From positions 62,001 to 126,000 of the forward strand of contig NVTY02000079.1 in the NCBI GenBank assembly GCA_002401765.2: a DNA stretch of 64,000 nucleotides, read 5' to 3'. The notes beneath the pieces were generated by a model. The model worked only from the letters and a program-made list of their open reading frames with translations. It had not been told where the DNA came from and made no database searches. Both the position numbers and the translations under genes were made by a program. The number at the start of each line of letters is the position of its first letter. Position 1 is the first letter of the stretch. The stretch is from Thiotrichaceae bacterium (GTDB lineage: Bacteria; Pseudomonadota; Gammaproteobacteria; SZUA-140). Below, piece after piece: positions 44,437-54,628 of the stretch.

Positions 44437-46077
44437 ATGCCATTTCGTATTGCATTAAGTGGACTAAACGCAGCATCATCAGAGCTTCGTGTTATCGGTA
44501 ACAATGTGGCCAATGCTAGTACCACGGGTTTTAAAAAGGCTCGTGCAGAGTTTGCGGATATCTTTGCCTCATCGAACCTGGGCTCGTCATCGAATGCCAT
44601 CGGTAGTGGTGTCAAGCTTTCATCGGTTACGCAGCAATTTTCGCAGGGCAATATTGGTTTCACCGATAATAACCTTGATCTAGCGGTGAGCGGGCAGGGG
44701 ATGTTTGTGTTAAATGATAACGGCGTACCCGTCTATACCCGCGCAGGTGCCTTTGGTGTGGATCGTAATGGTTTTATTGCCAATAGCCAGGGGCAGATTT
44801 TACAGGGTGATATTGCAGATCGAAATGGTAACTTAACCAACACTACTGGTGACCTGCAGTTAAATTTTGATAACATTGAACCGCAAGCGACCTCGTCCGC
44901 AGAGATTGCATTGAACCTGAATTCATCGTTACCGGTTCCAGGTGCAACGCCGACATCTAGTTTAAATGTCCCTAGTACGACGATTCTCGATGAGGATGCA
45001 CCAATAGCACCGGCCGCAGGTTCGACTATTGTAGGTACTGCATTTAATATGCAAGATAACTATGGTGTTAATCGTTCAGTGCAAATTGAATACACCCATA
45101 CGGCGGCTAACACCTGGACGGCGACTTTGCGGGACAATGTTTCAGGTAATATCTTTCCTGGTTCTACACCGATCGATACGAGCGGTACCAGTGTCTCGCC
45201 CAGTTCAGTAGACTTTGGCTGGGTACCTCAAACGGGCACCGGGGCACAAGACCCGATTATTGTTGCTGCTAATATATCCGCTATCACATTGCTGGCGGCG
45301 GCCGCGGACGGTGATACATCGGTTAGTACGGCTTCTACGGTAAACAACGGTACCGCACAGGTTCCCTTTAGCGAAAATGATGCGACGACCTATAGCCATT
45401 CTACCTCCATGACGATCTTTGACTCTCAGGGCACGCCACATCTCTTGACGCAGTACTACCGCAAGTCGACCCAGGCCAACCAATGGGAGGTGTTTACCTT
45501 TAGAGAAGGCAATCGAGTGGATGCGGCTGTCGGCCAGCCGGGCCAGACCGTTCAGTTTGATACGTCTGGACAGCTGCAGTCCCCCAATCCTAATCTCCCC
45601 GCGATTTCATTTAATCCAGGTGGCGGTGCGGCATCGATTACCATGAGCGTTGATATCTCAGGTGTGACCCAGTTTGGTAGCTCTTTTAGTATTTCATCGC
45701 TGACGCAGGATGGTTTTTCTACCGGGCAGTTGAGTGGTATTGATATCAGTGATACCGGCATTGTGCTATCTCGTTTTACCAACGGCCAAACGCAAATCTT
45801 GGGTCAGGTACGGTTGGCTAACTTTACCAATCCTCAGGGCTTGCGTCAGTTAGGCGATACTACCTGGGCCGAGTCGTTTGAGTCTGGCCAGGCGGTTGTT
45901 TCACAGCCGGGTTCATCGGGCTTAGGTTTGGTGCAGTCAGGTGCGCTAGAGGGTTCGAATGTCGATCTCACCGAGCAGTTGGTTGGCATGATCACCGCAC
46001 AGCGTAATTTTCAGGCGAACGCGCAGGTGATCTCAACCGCAGACACCATCACTCAGGCAATTATCAATATCCGTTAG
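44437..46077 (+). CDS. flgE: Flagellar hook protein FlgE
   Basis: A 546-residue hook subunit, at the long end for the family because of an enlarged middle region (about 150-330). The N-terminus (LSGLNAASSELRVIGNNVAN) and C-terminus (GSNVDLTEQLVGMITAQRNF) carry the axial D0/D1 helices. The FxxDAPA-like D2 core is replaced by a Ser/Thr/Ala-rich surface domain. Length is controlled by FliK at 2.0 kb. Confidence 0.96.
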   Translation: MPFRIALSGLNAASSELRVIGNNVANASTTGFKKARAEFADIFASSNLGSSSNAIGSGVKLSSVTQQFSQGNIGFTDNNLDLAVSGQGMFVLNDNGVPVYTRAGAFGVDRNGFIANSQGQILQGDIADRNGNLTNTTGDLQLNFDNIEPQATSSAEIALNLNSSLPVPGATPTSSLNVPSTTILDEDAPIAPAAGSTIVGTAFNMQDNYGVNRSVQIEYTHTAANTWTATLRDNVSGNIFPGSTPIDTSGTSVSPSSVDFGWVPQTGTGAQDPIIVAANISAITLLAAAADGDTSVSTASTVNNGTAQVPFSENDATTYSHSTSMTIFDSQGTPHLLTQYYRKSTQANQWEVFTFREGNRVDAAVGQPGQTVQFDTSGQLQSPNPNLPAISFNPGGGAASITMSVDISGVTQFGSSFSISSLTQDGFSTGQLSGIDISDTGIVLSRFTNGQTQILGQVRLANFTNPQGLRQLGDTTWAESFESGQAVVSQPGSSGLGLVQSGALEGSNVDLTEQLVGMITAQRNFQANAQVISTADTITQAIINIR

Positions 46078-46106
46078 TTTGGGTTTGATCACTTAGGAGG
46101 CCACCA

Positions 46107-46850
46107 ATGGATCGCATGCTCTATCTTGCCATGTCTAGCGCCAGCCACACGATGAAGGCGCAGGCCGTGAATGCGAATAACTTAGCCAACGTGAGCACCA
46201 CTGGTTTTCGTGCAGATCTGGCGGCCTTCCAAAGCGTGCCTTTAGAAGGTGCGGGGCACAATAGCCGTGTTTATAGTGTTGCGAAAGAGAATGGCACCAA
46301 TCTTTCGCAGGGCGCGATGTTGACGACCGGGCGCGAACTGGATGTCGCCATTAACGGTGATGGCTGGTTTGCGATACAGACGAAAGAGGGTGGCGAAGGC
46401 TTTACCCGTGCTGGCAATTTTCGTATCACCGCTAGTGGCCAGCTTGAGACCGATCGTGGCCAACCGGTATTAGGCAATAGTGGCTTGCCTATTATTATCC
46501 CACCGTCGGAAAAGATTGAGATTGCGCCAGACGGCACGGTCTCTGCGCGCCCGGTTGGGCAGGCAGCATCGACGCTGGTGGTCATTGACCGGGTTAAGAT
46601 GGTGAACCCAGATCCGGCCACGATGCAGAAGGGCCATGACGGTGTGATGCGGCTTAATGATGGTTCTATTAGCGTCGCGGATGCCGCGGTGACATTGTCA
46701 TCTGGCATGTTGGAAAGCAGTAATGTGAATGCGATTGATGCGATGGTGGGGATGATTGCCTTATCACGTCAATTTGAGATGAATGTGAAAATGATGAAGT
46801 CGGCGGAAGATAATGATAAGGCGTCGGCACAGTTATTGCGTATGAGTTAG
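46107..46850 (+). CDS. flgF: Flagellar rod protein FlgF
   Basis: A 247-residue proximal rod protein with [35 protein letters not shown], the [15 protein letters not shown] core and the C-terminal [20 protein letters not shown] helix. AGGAGG precedes the ATG. flgG follows after 40 bases. Confidence 0.96.
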   Translation: MDRMLYLAMSSASHTMKAQAVNANNLANVSTTGFRADLAAFQSVPLEGAGHNSRVYSVAKENGTNLSQGAMLTTGRELDVAINGDGWFAIQTKEGGEGFTRAGNFRITASGQLETDRGQPVLGNSGLPIIIPPSEKIEIAPDGTVSARPVGQAASTLVVIDRVKMVNPDPATMQKGHDGVMRLNDGSISVADAAVTLSSGMLESSNVNAIDAMVGMIALSRQFEMNVKMMKSAEDNDKASAQLLRMS

Positions 46851-46890
46851 TCAGCGGCAACGAATCAAGACGATTAAAGAGGACGATGTT

Positions 46891-47679
46891 ATGACAAGCC
46901 AAGCACTTTGGATAGCGAAGACAGGATTGGATGCACAGCAGACGCGGATGTCGGTGATCGCGAATAATCTAGCCAATGTGAATACCACCGGTTTTAAGCG
47001 TGGCAGGGCCGTCTTTGAAGATTTGCTTTATCAGAATGTACGCCAGGTAGGCTCGCAGGCTTCACAGGACTCACAGCTGCCGACAGGGCTGATGTTGGGC
47101 ACCGGCGTGCGCACCGTTGCAACAGAGAAGCTCTTTACGCAAGGTAACAGTGTCGAAACTAAAAGCCCCTTAGACCTTGGTATTCAAGGGCGTGGGTTTT
47201 TTCAGATTCAACTGCCGGATGGAACGCAAGCGTACACCCGCGATGGTTCTTTTCACTTAGATGCACAGGGGCAAATTGTGACCGCAAGCGGCAATGTATT
47301 GCAGCCAGCGATTACCATTCCAGAAAATTCATTGAGCATTAGTATTGGTGCGGACGGCAGCGTGAGTGTCACCCAGCAGGGTAACGCTGCCCCCACTAAT
47401 GTTGGCAACATCCAGCTGGCAGATTTTATTAACCCAACCGGATTGCAGCCGATGGGGCAGAACTTGTTGCTGGAGTCAGCTTCGAGCGGTTCACCGCAAA
47501 CAGGTACACCGGGTATTACCGGGATTGGTTCTTTATCTCAGGGCACGTTGGAGACATCGAATGTCAATGTGGTGGAAGAGCTGGTCGGTATGATTGAAGC
47601 GCAACGCGCGTATGAAATGAACTCGAAGGCGATTTCAGCATCTGATCGTATGTTGCAATTTATTAATAACAACCTTTGA
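46891..47679 (+). CDS. flgG: Flagellar distal rod protein FlgG
   Basis: A 262-residue protein of standard length with [34 protein letters not shown], the [19 protein letters not shown] core and [20 protein letters not shown] at the C-terminus. It forms the distal rod that passes through the P and L rings encoded just downstream. Confidence 0.97.
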   Translation: MTSQALWIAKTGLDAQQTRMSVIANNLANVNTTGFKRGRAVFEDLLYQNVRQVGSQASQDSQLPTGLMLGTGVRTVATEKLFTQGNSVETKSPLDLGIQGRGFFQIQLPDGTQAYTRDGSFHLDAQGQIVTASGNVLQPAITIPENSLSISIGADGSVSVTQQGNAAPTNVGNIQLADFINPTGLQPMGQNLLLESASSGSPQTGTPGITGIGSLSQGTLETSNVNVVEELVGMIEAQRAYEMNSKAISASDRMLQFINNNL

Positions 47680-47718
47680 TTTAACCCGATAGGTGCTTTG
47701 GAAAAGAAGGTGATGTAT

Positions 47719-48417
47719 ATGAGTACTAAAAATATTAAGTTGATGGCGGGTGTGGTAGGGCTACTGCTATTAGTCGGATGCACCACTGCACCAAAAGATA
47801 GAATTGCAACAGCAGAAGAGATCTTTGCGATGTCTGCACCGCAGCGGATTGATAATGGGGCAATCTTTCAGCCGGCTCAAGGAATGGTGCTGTTCGAGGA
47901 TATTAAAGCGCGCAACGTAGGTGACATGATTACCATCATATTGTCCGAGCAGACCAATGCCACCACCTCAGCCAGTACCAGCACATCAAAAGATAATGAT
48001 ATTGATATTATTAATCCCATTTTATTGGGATTACCGGGGGTGATCAATTCCACGCTATTGAGTAACCGTCAGATGACGCTTGAATCGTCATTAGACTCTA
48101 ATAAATCTTTTTCAGGTGACGGTGATAGTGCTCAAAGTAACCAGCTAACTGGCAGTGTGACCGCGTTGGTGATTGCGGTTTTACCCAATGGTTATCTTAG
48201 GATTGAAGGTGAAAAGAATATCAGTATCAATCAGGGCGATGAGTATGTGCGCATCAAAGGAATTATTCGTCCGGTTGATATTCGCTCAAATAATACTATT
48301 TCTTCAACACAGGTGGCGAATGCTGAGATCTCATATGGCGGTAATGGGATTATTGCAAGTGCCAATGACATGGGTTGGTTGGCCAAGATGTTTAATAGCA
48401 TTTGGTGGCCTTTCTAA
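47719..48417 (+). CDS. flgH: Flagellar L-ring lipoprotein FlgH
   Basis: A 232-residue outer-membrane lipoprotein with a lipobox LLVGC (Cys near 22) after a short Lys-containing signal. The FlgH core has GMVLFEDIKARNVGDMITI and LSEQTNATTSAS, and it ends in ANDMGWLAKMFNSIWWPF. I chose ATG 47719, with AAGG 8 bases upstream, over the alternatives TTG 47698, GTG 47710 and ATG 47713. Confidence 0.95.
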   Translation: MSTKNIKLMAGVVGLLLLVGCTTAPKDRIATAEEIFAMSAPQRIDNGAIFQPAQGMVLFEDIKARNVGDMITIILSEQTNATTSASTSTSKDNDIDIINPILLGLPGVINSTLLSNRQMTLESSLDSNKSFSGDGDSAQSNQLTGSVTALVIAVLPNGYLRIEGEKNISINQGDEYVRIKGIIRPVDIRSNNTISSTQVANAEISYGGNGIIASANDMGWLAKMFNSIWWPF

Positions 48418-48458
48418 GATCAGTGAACCATCTTTAAGCGATAGAAGGACTGGACGTA

Positions 48459-49571
48459 ATGAATAAAAAATGGCTATTAACCCCCTTTCTGTTGGCAACT
48501 ATTTTTATGGCGGGCGCGGCGCAGGCTGAACGAATCAAAGATATTGCGAATGTTGCGGGTGTGCGCGCCAATCAATTGGTTGGCTATGGCCTTGTAGTGG
48601 GTTTAGATGGCACGGGTGATCAAACTAGTCAGACCCCATTTACCATTCAAAGCATGCTGAGTATGTTGGCTCAGTTTGGCATCACTCTGCCACCGGGTAG
48701 CAATCCACAGTTAAAAAATGTTGCAGCAGTGTCACTACACACCAATCTGCCGGCATTTGCAAAACCGGGGCAATTGCTTGATGTGACTGTTTCATCATTG
48801 GGTAATTCTAAAAGCCTACGGGGTGGCAGCTTGTTAATGGCGCCATTGAAAGGTGCAGATGGACAAATTTATGCCATTGCACAAGGCAACCTGGTGGTGG
48901 GTGGTTTTGGTGCTGGTGGCAGTGACGGCTCCCGAATTACCGTTAATATTCCCAGTGTCGGTCGGATCCCCGGTGGTGCGACGGTCGAGCGTGCGGCACC
49001 GACATCCTTTGGTTCTGAGGACAGCATTGTATTGAATCTTCACGGGCCAGATTTTACCACTTCAAAACGTGTTGCCGAGGCGATCAATAGCGCCATTGGC
49101 ATGGGCACCGCATACCCTATTGATGCCTCTTCGATTAAAGTCAATGCACCTAGATCACATGCGCAGCGGGTGATATTTTTATCGATTGTTGAAAATATTA
49201 CGCTAGAACCCGGTGAAGCCTCGGCCAGAATTATTGTTAACTCAAGAACGGGCACGGTGGTGATTGGTCGTCATGTCCGAGTGACTTCTGCGGCAGTTGC
49301 GCATGGCAGCTTGACGGTCACGATTGTTGAACAGGTTGCGGTGAGCCAGCCCACCGGGCCGCTTTCAGGTGGTTCAACCGTGGTGGTGCCGGCATCGGAC
49401 ATAGCGATTAGCCAGGAGACTAATCGTATGTTTATGTTTAGCCCGGGTGTTTCTCTGAATGAGATTGTGCAGGCGGTGAATCAGGTGGGTGCCGCACCGG
49501 GGGATCTGATCGCAATTCTTGAGGCATTGAAAGAGGCCGGTGCACTGCGCGCTGAGCTAATTGTGATTTAA
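48459..49571 (+). CDS. flgI: Flagellar P-ring protein FlgI
   Basis: A 370-residue periplasmic protein with a signal peptide ending AGAAQAE, then [33 protein letters not shown] and the closing [20 protein letters not shown]. It builds the peptidoglycan-level bushing with help from FlgA. Normal length. Confidence 0.97.
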   Translation: MNKKWLLTPFLLATIFMAGAAQAERIKDIANVAGVRANQLVGYGLVVGLDGTGDQTSQTPFTIQSMLSMLAQFGITLPPGSNPQLKNVAAVSLHTNLPAFAKPGQLLDVTVSSLGNSKSLRGGSLLMAPLKGADGQIYAIAQGNLVVGGFGAGGSDGSRITVNIPSVGRIPGGATVERAAPTSFGSEDSIVLNLHGPDFTTSKRVAEAINSAIGMGTAYPIDASSIKVNAPRSHAQRVIFLSIVENITLEPGEASARIIVNSRTGTVVIGRHVRVTSAAVAHGSLTVTIVEQVAVSQPTGPLSGGSTVVVPASDIAISQETNRMFMFSPGVSLNEIVQAVNQVGAAPGDLIAILEALKEAGALRAELIVI

Positions 49572-49593
49572 AAGGGACTGGAGTAATCATATT

Positions 49594-50523
49594 ATGACTT
49601 CAACCTCTTCTGTTTATACTGACTTTCATGGTCTGTCCCAGTTAAAGGCAGATGTGCGTAATGGTGCCACGGATGAGTCGATAGAGCAGGTTGCGCGTCA
49701 GTTTGAATCAATCTTTACTCAGATGATGTTAAAGAGTATGCGGGATGCCAATCAAATAGAAGGTGGTCTATTTGATAATGACCAGAGCAAGACGTACCGT
49801 GAAATGTTCGATAAGCAGCTTTCATTGACCCTGTCAGAAGGGCGTGGTATTGGCTTAAAAGAGATGTTGATCCGCCAGTTGGGTGGTGCGCCAGACGGGA
49901 CTCCGACGGCGGTTGATGATGAGATGGTGTTTAACCCTTTGCCAGAACGGATGGCTTCACAGAGTGTGGTTCATTCAGTGCATGGGGCGAACGCGGTTGA
50001 ATATCGAGCTGGCCGAATTGAGTCACCGCGTGATTTTGTTGAGCAGATGAGGCCGGCGGCTGAACGCGCAGCAGAAAAACTGGGGGTTTCAGCGGATGTA
50101 CTCATTTCTCAGTCGGCACTTGAGACCGGCTGGGGCAAGGCGATCATTCAAGACCCAAACGGCAACAATAGTCATAACATGTTTGGCATTAAAGCAGATA
50201 GCCGTTGGCAGGGCGAGCGGGTCGCGGTACCTACGGTTGAATATGAAAATGGCGTTGCTAGAAAAGAGCTGCATCTGTTTCGAGCATATGATTCCTATGA
50301 GGAAAGCTTTAATGATTATGCCAATTTTATTCAGTCAAATCCACGTTATGAAAACGCCCTGTCGGTGGTGGCTGTTCCGCAGCAATACCTAGCAAGTTTG
50401 CAGCAGGCAGGTTACGCAACGGATCCAAAATATGCTTCAAAAATCAGTAAGATAATGGAGTCTAATGTGATCCAGCAGAAGCCTGAACCGATTCAGGATT
50501 CAGGCTATCAGCCGCTAATATAG
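49594..50523 (+). CDS. flgJ: Rod-cap/peptidoglycan hydrolase FlgJ
   Basis: A 309-residue bifunctional FlgJ: N-terminal rod-cap domain (about 25-100, VARQFESIFTQMMLKSMRDA) and a C-terminal glucosaminidase domain (about 150-300, SQSALETGWGKAII, NNSHNMFGIKA, DYANFIQSNPRY). It opens the wall for the rod. The C-terminal enzyme is present, as in gammaproteobacteria. Confidence 0.97.
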   Translation: MTSTSSVYTDFHGLSQLKADVRNGATDESIEQVARQFESIFTQMMLKSMRDANQIEGGLFDNDQSKTYREMFDKQLSLTLSEGRGIGLKEMLIRQLGGAPDGTPTAVDDEMVFNPLPERMASQSVVHSVHGANAVEYRAGRIESPRDFVEQMRPAAERAAEKLGVSADVLISQSALETGWGKAIIQDPNGNNSHNMFGIKADSRWQGERVAVPTVEYENGVARKELHLFRAYDSYEESFNDYANFIQSNPRYENALSVVAVPQQYLASLQQAGYATDPKYASKISKIMESNVIQQKPEPIQDSGYQPLI

Positions 50524-50535
50524 GAAGGATTGACG

Positions 50536-50601
50536 ATGAACATTTTAGTATTAAAACGCAACATTCACCATGCGATGAAACGCGCATTTGGGGTGGTTTG
50601 A
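50536..50601 (+). CDS. 21-codon ORF coupled to flgK
   Basis: A short frame with a strong ribosome site (AGGAAGG, 8-base spacing) encodes MNILVLKRNIHHAMKRAFGV plus V and ends TGA, one base before the flgK ATG (TGAGATG). flgK itself has only a weak ribosome site, so this mini-ORF may bring ribosomes to flgK. The basic peptide has no recognised domain. Expression is unproven. Confidence 0.45.
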   Translation: MNILVLKRNIHHAMKRAFGVV

Positions 50602-50602
50602 G

Positions 50603-52906
50603 ATGGCTGGCGGGATACTGGCCTCTGGTGTTTCAGGCCTGTTAGCGGCCCAGCGTGCATTAGCCACTACTGCCCATAATATCAATAACGTTAACACCGA
50701 AGGGTATAGTCGCCAGCGTGTTGAGTTTGCCACGCGTACTCCCGATGCGACCGGTTATGGCTTTGTTGGCAATGGTGTGCAAATCAACTCTATTGAGCGC
50801 AGTTTTGATGCCTTTGTGACTTCTCAGTTACGTTCTAGCACCTCTTCTAGCGAGCAAGCCAGTGAATTTAATAAATTGGCAAGCCGTGTTAATAACCTCT
50901 TGGTTGATGCCGATGCGGGCCTGATGCCCAGCCTGCAAGCCTTCTTTAACTCGGTACAGTTAGTGTCCGAATCCCCTGGTGACAATGTTGCTCGTCAAAC
51001 ATTGGTCAGCGATAGTGAAACATTGGTGGCGCGTTTTCAGAGCTTTAGTCAGGGGCTGGCGGATACCCGAGCAAGCCTTAATCAAACGATTCAGACAGAG
51101 GTGACCGCAATTAATGGCTTGACGACGGCAATCGGGAATGTGAATAGAGAAATTTCAAGTGCCATTTCAAACGGCAGTGGTAATACGCCCAATGATCTGC
51201 TTGATAAGCGTGATCAATTGGTATTAGAGCTTTCAAAGCATGTCTCGGTGACGACGGTTGAAGATGGCAGTGGTGCACTGAATGTCTTTATCGGCACCGG
51301 TCAGGCGGTGGTCGTTGGATTTGAATCACGTGATCTACTGACGATGAATAATGCGTATGACCCAGAGCAATTAGAAGTGGGTTTTGCAGCGGGTTCGGGT
51401 GCCGTTGAGTTGTCTGCTCAGTTAAGGGGAGGGTCACTAGGTGGCCTATTGAACTTTAGAACACAGCTGCTCGATTCCGCAGAGGATGGCCTTGGCCATA
51501 TTGCGATGGGACTGGCTGAAACCTTTAATCAACAGCATCAGTTGGGTATTGACCTTAATGGCGCGCTGGGCGGTGATTTTTTTAGTTCATTGGGCGCGAA
51601 TACACCACAAATTCTAGGGAACCAGAATAATACCAGTTCAGCCTCTCAAATCGATGTGAGTGTAACGGATGTTACCCAATTGACAGGCAGTAACTATCGC
51701 CTGGATCGAACAGGGACCAACTACACCTTAACGAATCTCGATAGCAATAATACTGTGTTGTTGACGTCATTCCCTGGTGGCCCGGAAACCGTTGATGGCA
51801 TCACGTTGGATTTAACCGTTGGTACCATTGCCGATGGTGATAGTTTTTTGATAAGGCCCGTGCGCAATGCGGCGCAAGATATGGGGCTAGCAATTACAGA
51901 CCCTAGAAGTATTGCGATGGCAGTACCGGTACGAGCCACGCACTCACTAGAAAATACGGGTAGTGGCGCGATAGATTCAGGCCGCGTCACCAACTCAGCG
52001 GCTTATATTGCAGATTCTTATGCTGTGATCATGGCAGATACCACTAGTGGTGTTGCTGATGGTGCCACCATTGGTTTAATTAATGATGATGTTGCAACGG
52101 CGAATACACTTCAATACCGTTTGATGATCAATGGCACGGCAGTCTACACGCAGAATGAAGGTGATCCACTATTAGCCGATCAGGATGCACTTGCAGCGCA
52201 GATTAATCTGAGTACTGCGACTACCGGGGTAAGGGCATATGTGGACAATGTGAGTGCTACGCTTTATATGGCACAGGATCCACGCAGTGCGCTGCCATTT
52301 ACCGTGACTGAAGCGTTGCTTGATAGCGGTGCGACGCCACTGGATGCGGCGGATTCTGTGACGGGTTATTTTGGTGCCGCCTTAACCGGTGCCGCACCCG
52401 CCAGTACGGTGACATATGGTGGTGTTGCTGATAGTTATATTGTGCTTGATAGTGCCGGTAATACCGAGGCCAGTGGTCTCTATACATCCGGCGATCCGAT
52501 TACGTTTAATGGCATTGAAGCATCGGTGAGTGGTGATGCTAATAGTGGTGACAGTTTCAGCATTGTCCATAACAGCAGTGGCGTGAGTGATAACCGTAAT
52601 GCACTGTTATTAGGGGCGCTGCAAACAGGCCTTACCCTTGATGGCGGCACGTCCAGCTATGAGGATATCTTTGGCTCATTGGTGGCGGATGTTGGCTCAC
52701 AAACGCACCAATCTGAGGTCAGTAGTAAGGCACACAACAGTGTTTTACAGGCCAACCTTGAAGAAAGAGCCTCTATCTCCGGGGTTAACCTGGATGAAGA
52801 GGCTGCGAACCTGATGCAGTACCAACAGGCCTATCAGGCAGCTGCACAGATTATTTCGGCAGCAGACTCGATGTTTCAGACATTGCTAAATAGCATTGGC
52901 AGGTAG
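50603..52906 (+). CDS. flgK: Hook-filament junction protein FlgK (HAP1), enlarged
   Basis: A 767-residue FlgK, longer than most. The N-terminal axial part is ILASGVSGLLAAQRALATTA and INNVNTEGYSRQRVEFA; the C-terminal part is SISGVNLDEEAANLMQYQQA and ends LLNSIGR. Residues about 500-655 form an extra domain (LQYRLMINGTAVYT, TGVRAYVDN, DSYIVLDSAGNTEASG, ITFNGIEASVSG) that has a clear counterpart in FlgL. Start ATG 50603, coupled to a 21-codon ORF. Confidence 0.95.
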   Translation: MAGGILASGVSGLLAAQRALATTAHNINNVNTEGYSRQRVEFATRTPDATGYGFVGNGVQINSIERSFDAFVTSQLRSSTSSSEQASEFNKLASRVNNLLVDADAGLMPSLQAFFNSVQLVSESPGDNVARQTLVSDSETLVARFQSFSQGLADTRASLNQTIQTEVTAINGLTTAIGNVNREISSAISNGSGNTPNDLLDKRDQLVLELSKHVSVTTVEDGSGALNVFIGTGQAVVVGFESRDLLTMNNAYDPEQLEVGFAAGSGAVELSAQLRGGSLGGLLNFRTQLLDSAEDGLGHIAMGLAETFNQQHQLGIDLNGALGGDFFSSLGANTPQILGNQNNTSSASQIDVSVTDVTQLTGSNYRLDRTGTNYTLTNLDSNNTVLLTSFPGGPETVDGITLDLTVGTIADGDSFLIRPVRNAAQDMGLAITDPRSIAMAVPVRATHSLENTGSGAIDSGRVTNSAAYIADSYAVIMADTTSGVADGATIGLINDDVATANTLQYRLMINGTAVYTQNEGDPLLADQDALAAQINLSTATTGVRAYVDNVSATLYMAQDPRSALPFTVTEALLDSGATPLDAADSVTGYFGAALTGAAPASTVTYGGVADSYIVLDSAGNTEASGLYTSGDPITFNGIEASVSGDANSGDSFSIVHNSSGVSDNRNALLLGALQTGLTLDGGTSSYEDIFGSLVADVGSQTHQSEVSSKAHNSVLQANLEERASISGVNLDEEAANLMQYQQAYQAAAQIISAADSMFQTLLNSIGR

Positions 52907-52908
52907 AT

Positions 52909-54477
52909 ATGCGTATATCAACAGGACAGATACAGTTAAGTGGGCTTAATCGAATGCTGGAGCAGCAAGCGCAGTTACTGAGAACACAGCAACAGCTATC
53001 GACGCAGAAACGCATCCTGAATCCTGCCGATGACCCCGCTGCATCTGCTAAAATAGTGGGCCTTGATCAGACATTAAAGGTGACCGAGCAGTTTCAGATT
53101 AACATTAACTTTTCCCGCTCGCGCCTTGAATTAGAAGAGGGGGTGGTTTCCGGTATCAATTCTACGCTTGATCGAGTGCGCGAAATTGCTGTTCAGGGTA
53201 ACAACTCAGCGCTGACTAATGCAGACCGCCGTGCACTGGCGGCTGAGGTGAGTCAAAATTTAAGTGAATTGCTTGGGCTTGCTAATTCTCGGGATGCTGG
53301 CGGTGAATACCTTTTTTCGGGTTACCAAGGGCATACACAACCTTTTACTGCAACGGCCTCTGGGCCCTATGTCTACAATGGTGATGACGGACAGCGTTCA
53401 ATCCAGATCGGTACCAATCGTCAGTTGGCGGTGACGGATTCAGGGACGTCAGCCTTTCGTGAAATACGTAATGGCAATGGAACATTTACCACACTTGATA
53501 ATCCATCGAATACCGGGTCGGGTATTATCGACCCTGGTAGCGTCTCAGATCCAACCTTGATCGATGGTGATACTTATACTGTCTCATTTTATACCCCGAC
53601 GACAGCAACAGGCAGTTTGACCTATAACGATGACCTCACCACGCCTGATAACCTTGATTATACATTAGCGATTAACGGTGCAACAGTTTATACAAGCGAT
53701 GAGGCGGATGCGACACCAATAAATACGCTGGATGACTTAGCGATTGAAATTAACAACGCATCTATTGCAACAGGGGTGAGGGCCCATGTCGACAATGGCG
53801 AACTCTACCTCACTAATACCGCTGCACCGGCAACCGCGATCACCATCACTGAAACCATGGCTGGGGCATCGGATGGTGGGCTGGATAGCATGGTGGGTTA
53901 TTTTGGCTCGAACCTGGATGGTTCCGGTACCTCAAGTGTCACGAGGACTGTTGAGCCTGCGGCAGAATTTTACCTGGTTGAAGATAGTCGCGGCAATGCA
54001 GAAGCATTTGGCCGCTATACGGATGGCGGCTCAATCGGGTTTAATGGCATACAGACAAACATTAAAGGTGGGCCTAACCTGGGCGATCAGTTTGTTATTA
54101 GCCCGAGTCTTAATCAAGATGTCTTCTCAACGGTGCGCAATCTGCAAGATGCATTAGAGGGTATCGGTAATAATGGTACTGCTGAAGGTTCGACCCAACT
54201 TAATAATGCAATCAACCGTTTTTTTGTGGATATTGATCGTGCAATGGAGAATTTTAATGGGATTAGAGCGCAGCTTGGTGCGCGAATGAATGCGCTTGAT
54301 TCTCAGCAGAGCTTGAATGAAGACTTTATCTTGCGCACTCGAGAGACAATTTCTGAGTTGGAAGACCTTGATATTACGGAAGCGATTACACGCTTTACGC
54401 AACAAGAAGTGGCACTTCAGGCGGCGCAGCAATCCTATACACGTATTCAAGGGTTATCGTTGTTTAATTTCCTTTGA
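52909..54477 (+). CDS. flgL: Hook-filament junction protein FlgL (HAP3), enlarged
   Basis: A 522-residue FlgL, well above the usual 300-430. Flagellin-like ends: N-terminal MRISTGQIQLSGLNRMLEQQ and ILNPADDPAASAK, C-terminal LGARMNALDSQQSLNEDF and TRFTQQEVALQAAQQSY. The inserted region at about 245-400 (LDYTLAINGATVYT, TGVRAHVDN, EFYLVEDSRGNAEAFG, IGFNGIQTNIKG) parallels the FlgK insert. The start is 2 bases after the flgK stop. Last gene of the operon. Confidence 0.94.
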   Translation: MRISTGQIQLSGLNRMLEQQAQLLRTQQQLSTQKRILNPADDPAASAKIVGLDQTLKVTEQFQININFSRSRLELEEGVVSGINSTLDRVREIAVQGNNSALTNADRRALAAEVSQNLSELLGLANSRDAGGEYLFSGYQGHTQPFTATASGPYVYNGDDGQRSIQIGTNRQLAVTDSGTSAFREIRNGNGTFTTLDNPSNTGSGIIDPGSVSDPTLIDGDTYTVSFYTPTTATGSLTYNDDLTTPDNLDYTLAINGATVYTSDEADATPINTLDDLAIEINNASIATGVRAHVDNGELYLTNTAAPATAITITETMAGASDGGLDSMVGYFGSNLDGSGTSSVTRTVEPAAEFYLVEDSRGNAEAFGRYTDGGSIGFNGIQTNIKGGPNLGDQFVISPSLNQDVFSTVRNLQDALEGIGNNGTAEGSTQLNNAINRFFVDIDRAMENFNGIRAQLGARMNALDSQQSLNEDFILRTRETISELEDLDITEAITRFTQQEVALQAAQQSYTRIQGLSLFNFL

Positions 54478-54508
54478 GGTAGCGCTACTATCATACTTGG
54501 TTTAAAAG

Positions 54509-54529
54509 GTGCCGGCAGGCATATTTTTT
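54509..54529 (+). terminator. Possible terminator of the flgB-L operon
   Basis: GTGCC-GGCA-GGCAT (5 bp with one G-T) followed by ATTTTTT, 31 bases after the flgL stop. The stem is short, so this is tentative. Confidence 0.4.
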
Positions 54530-54628
54530 GTTTACACCGCTCTGGCCAGGGGTGGGGGAGAGTATATTTGTGATGCTGGGAGTGCAGTTATATAATCACG
54601 GCTGACACTTAGATAAAAAATAGCATTC

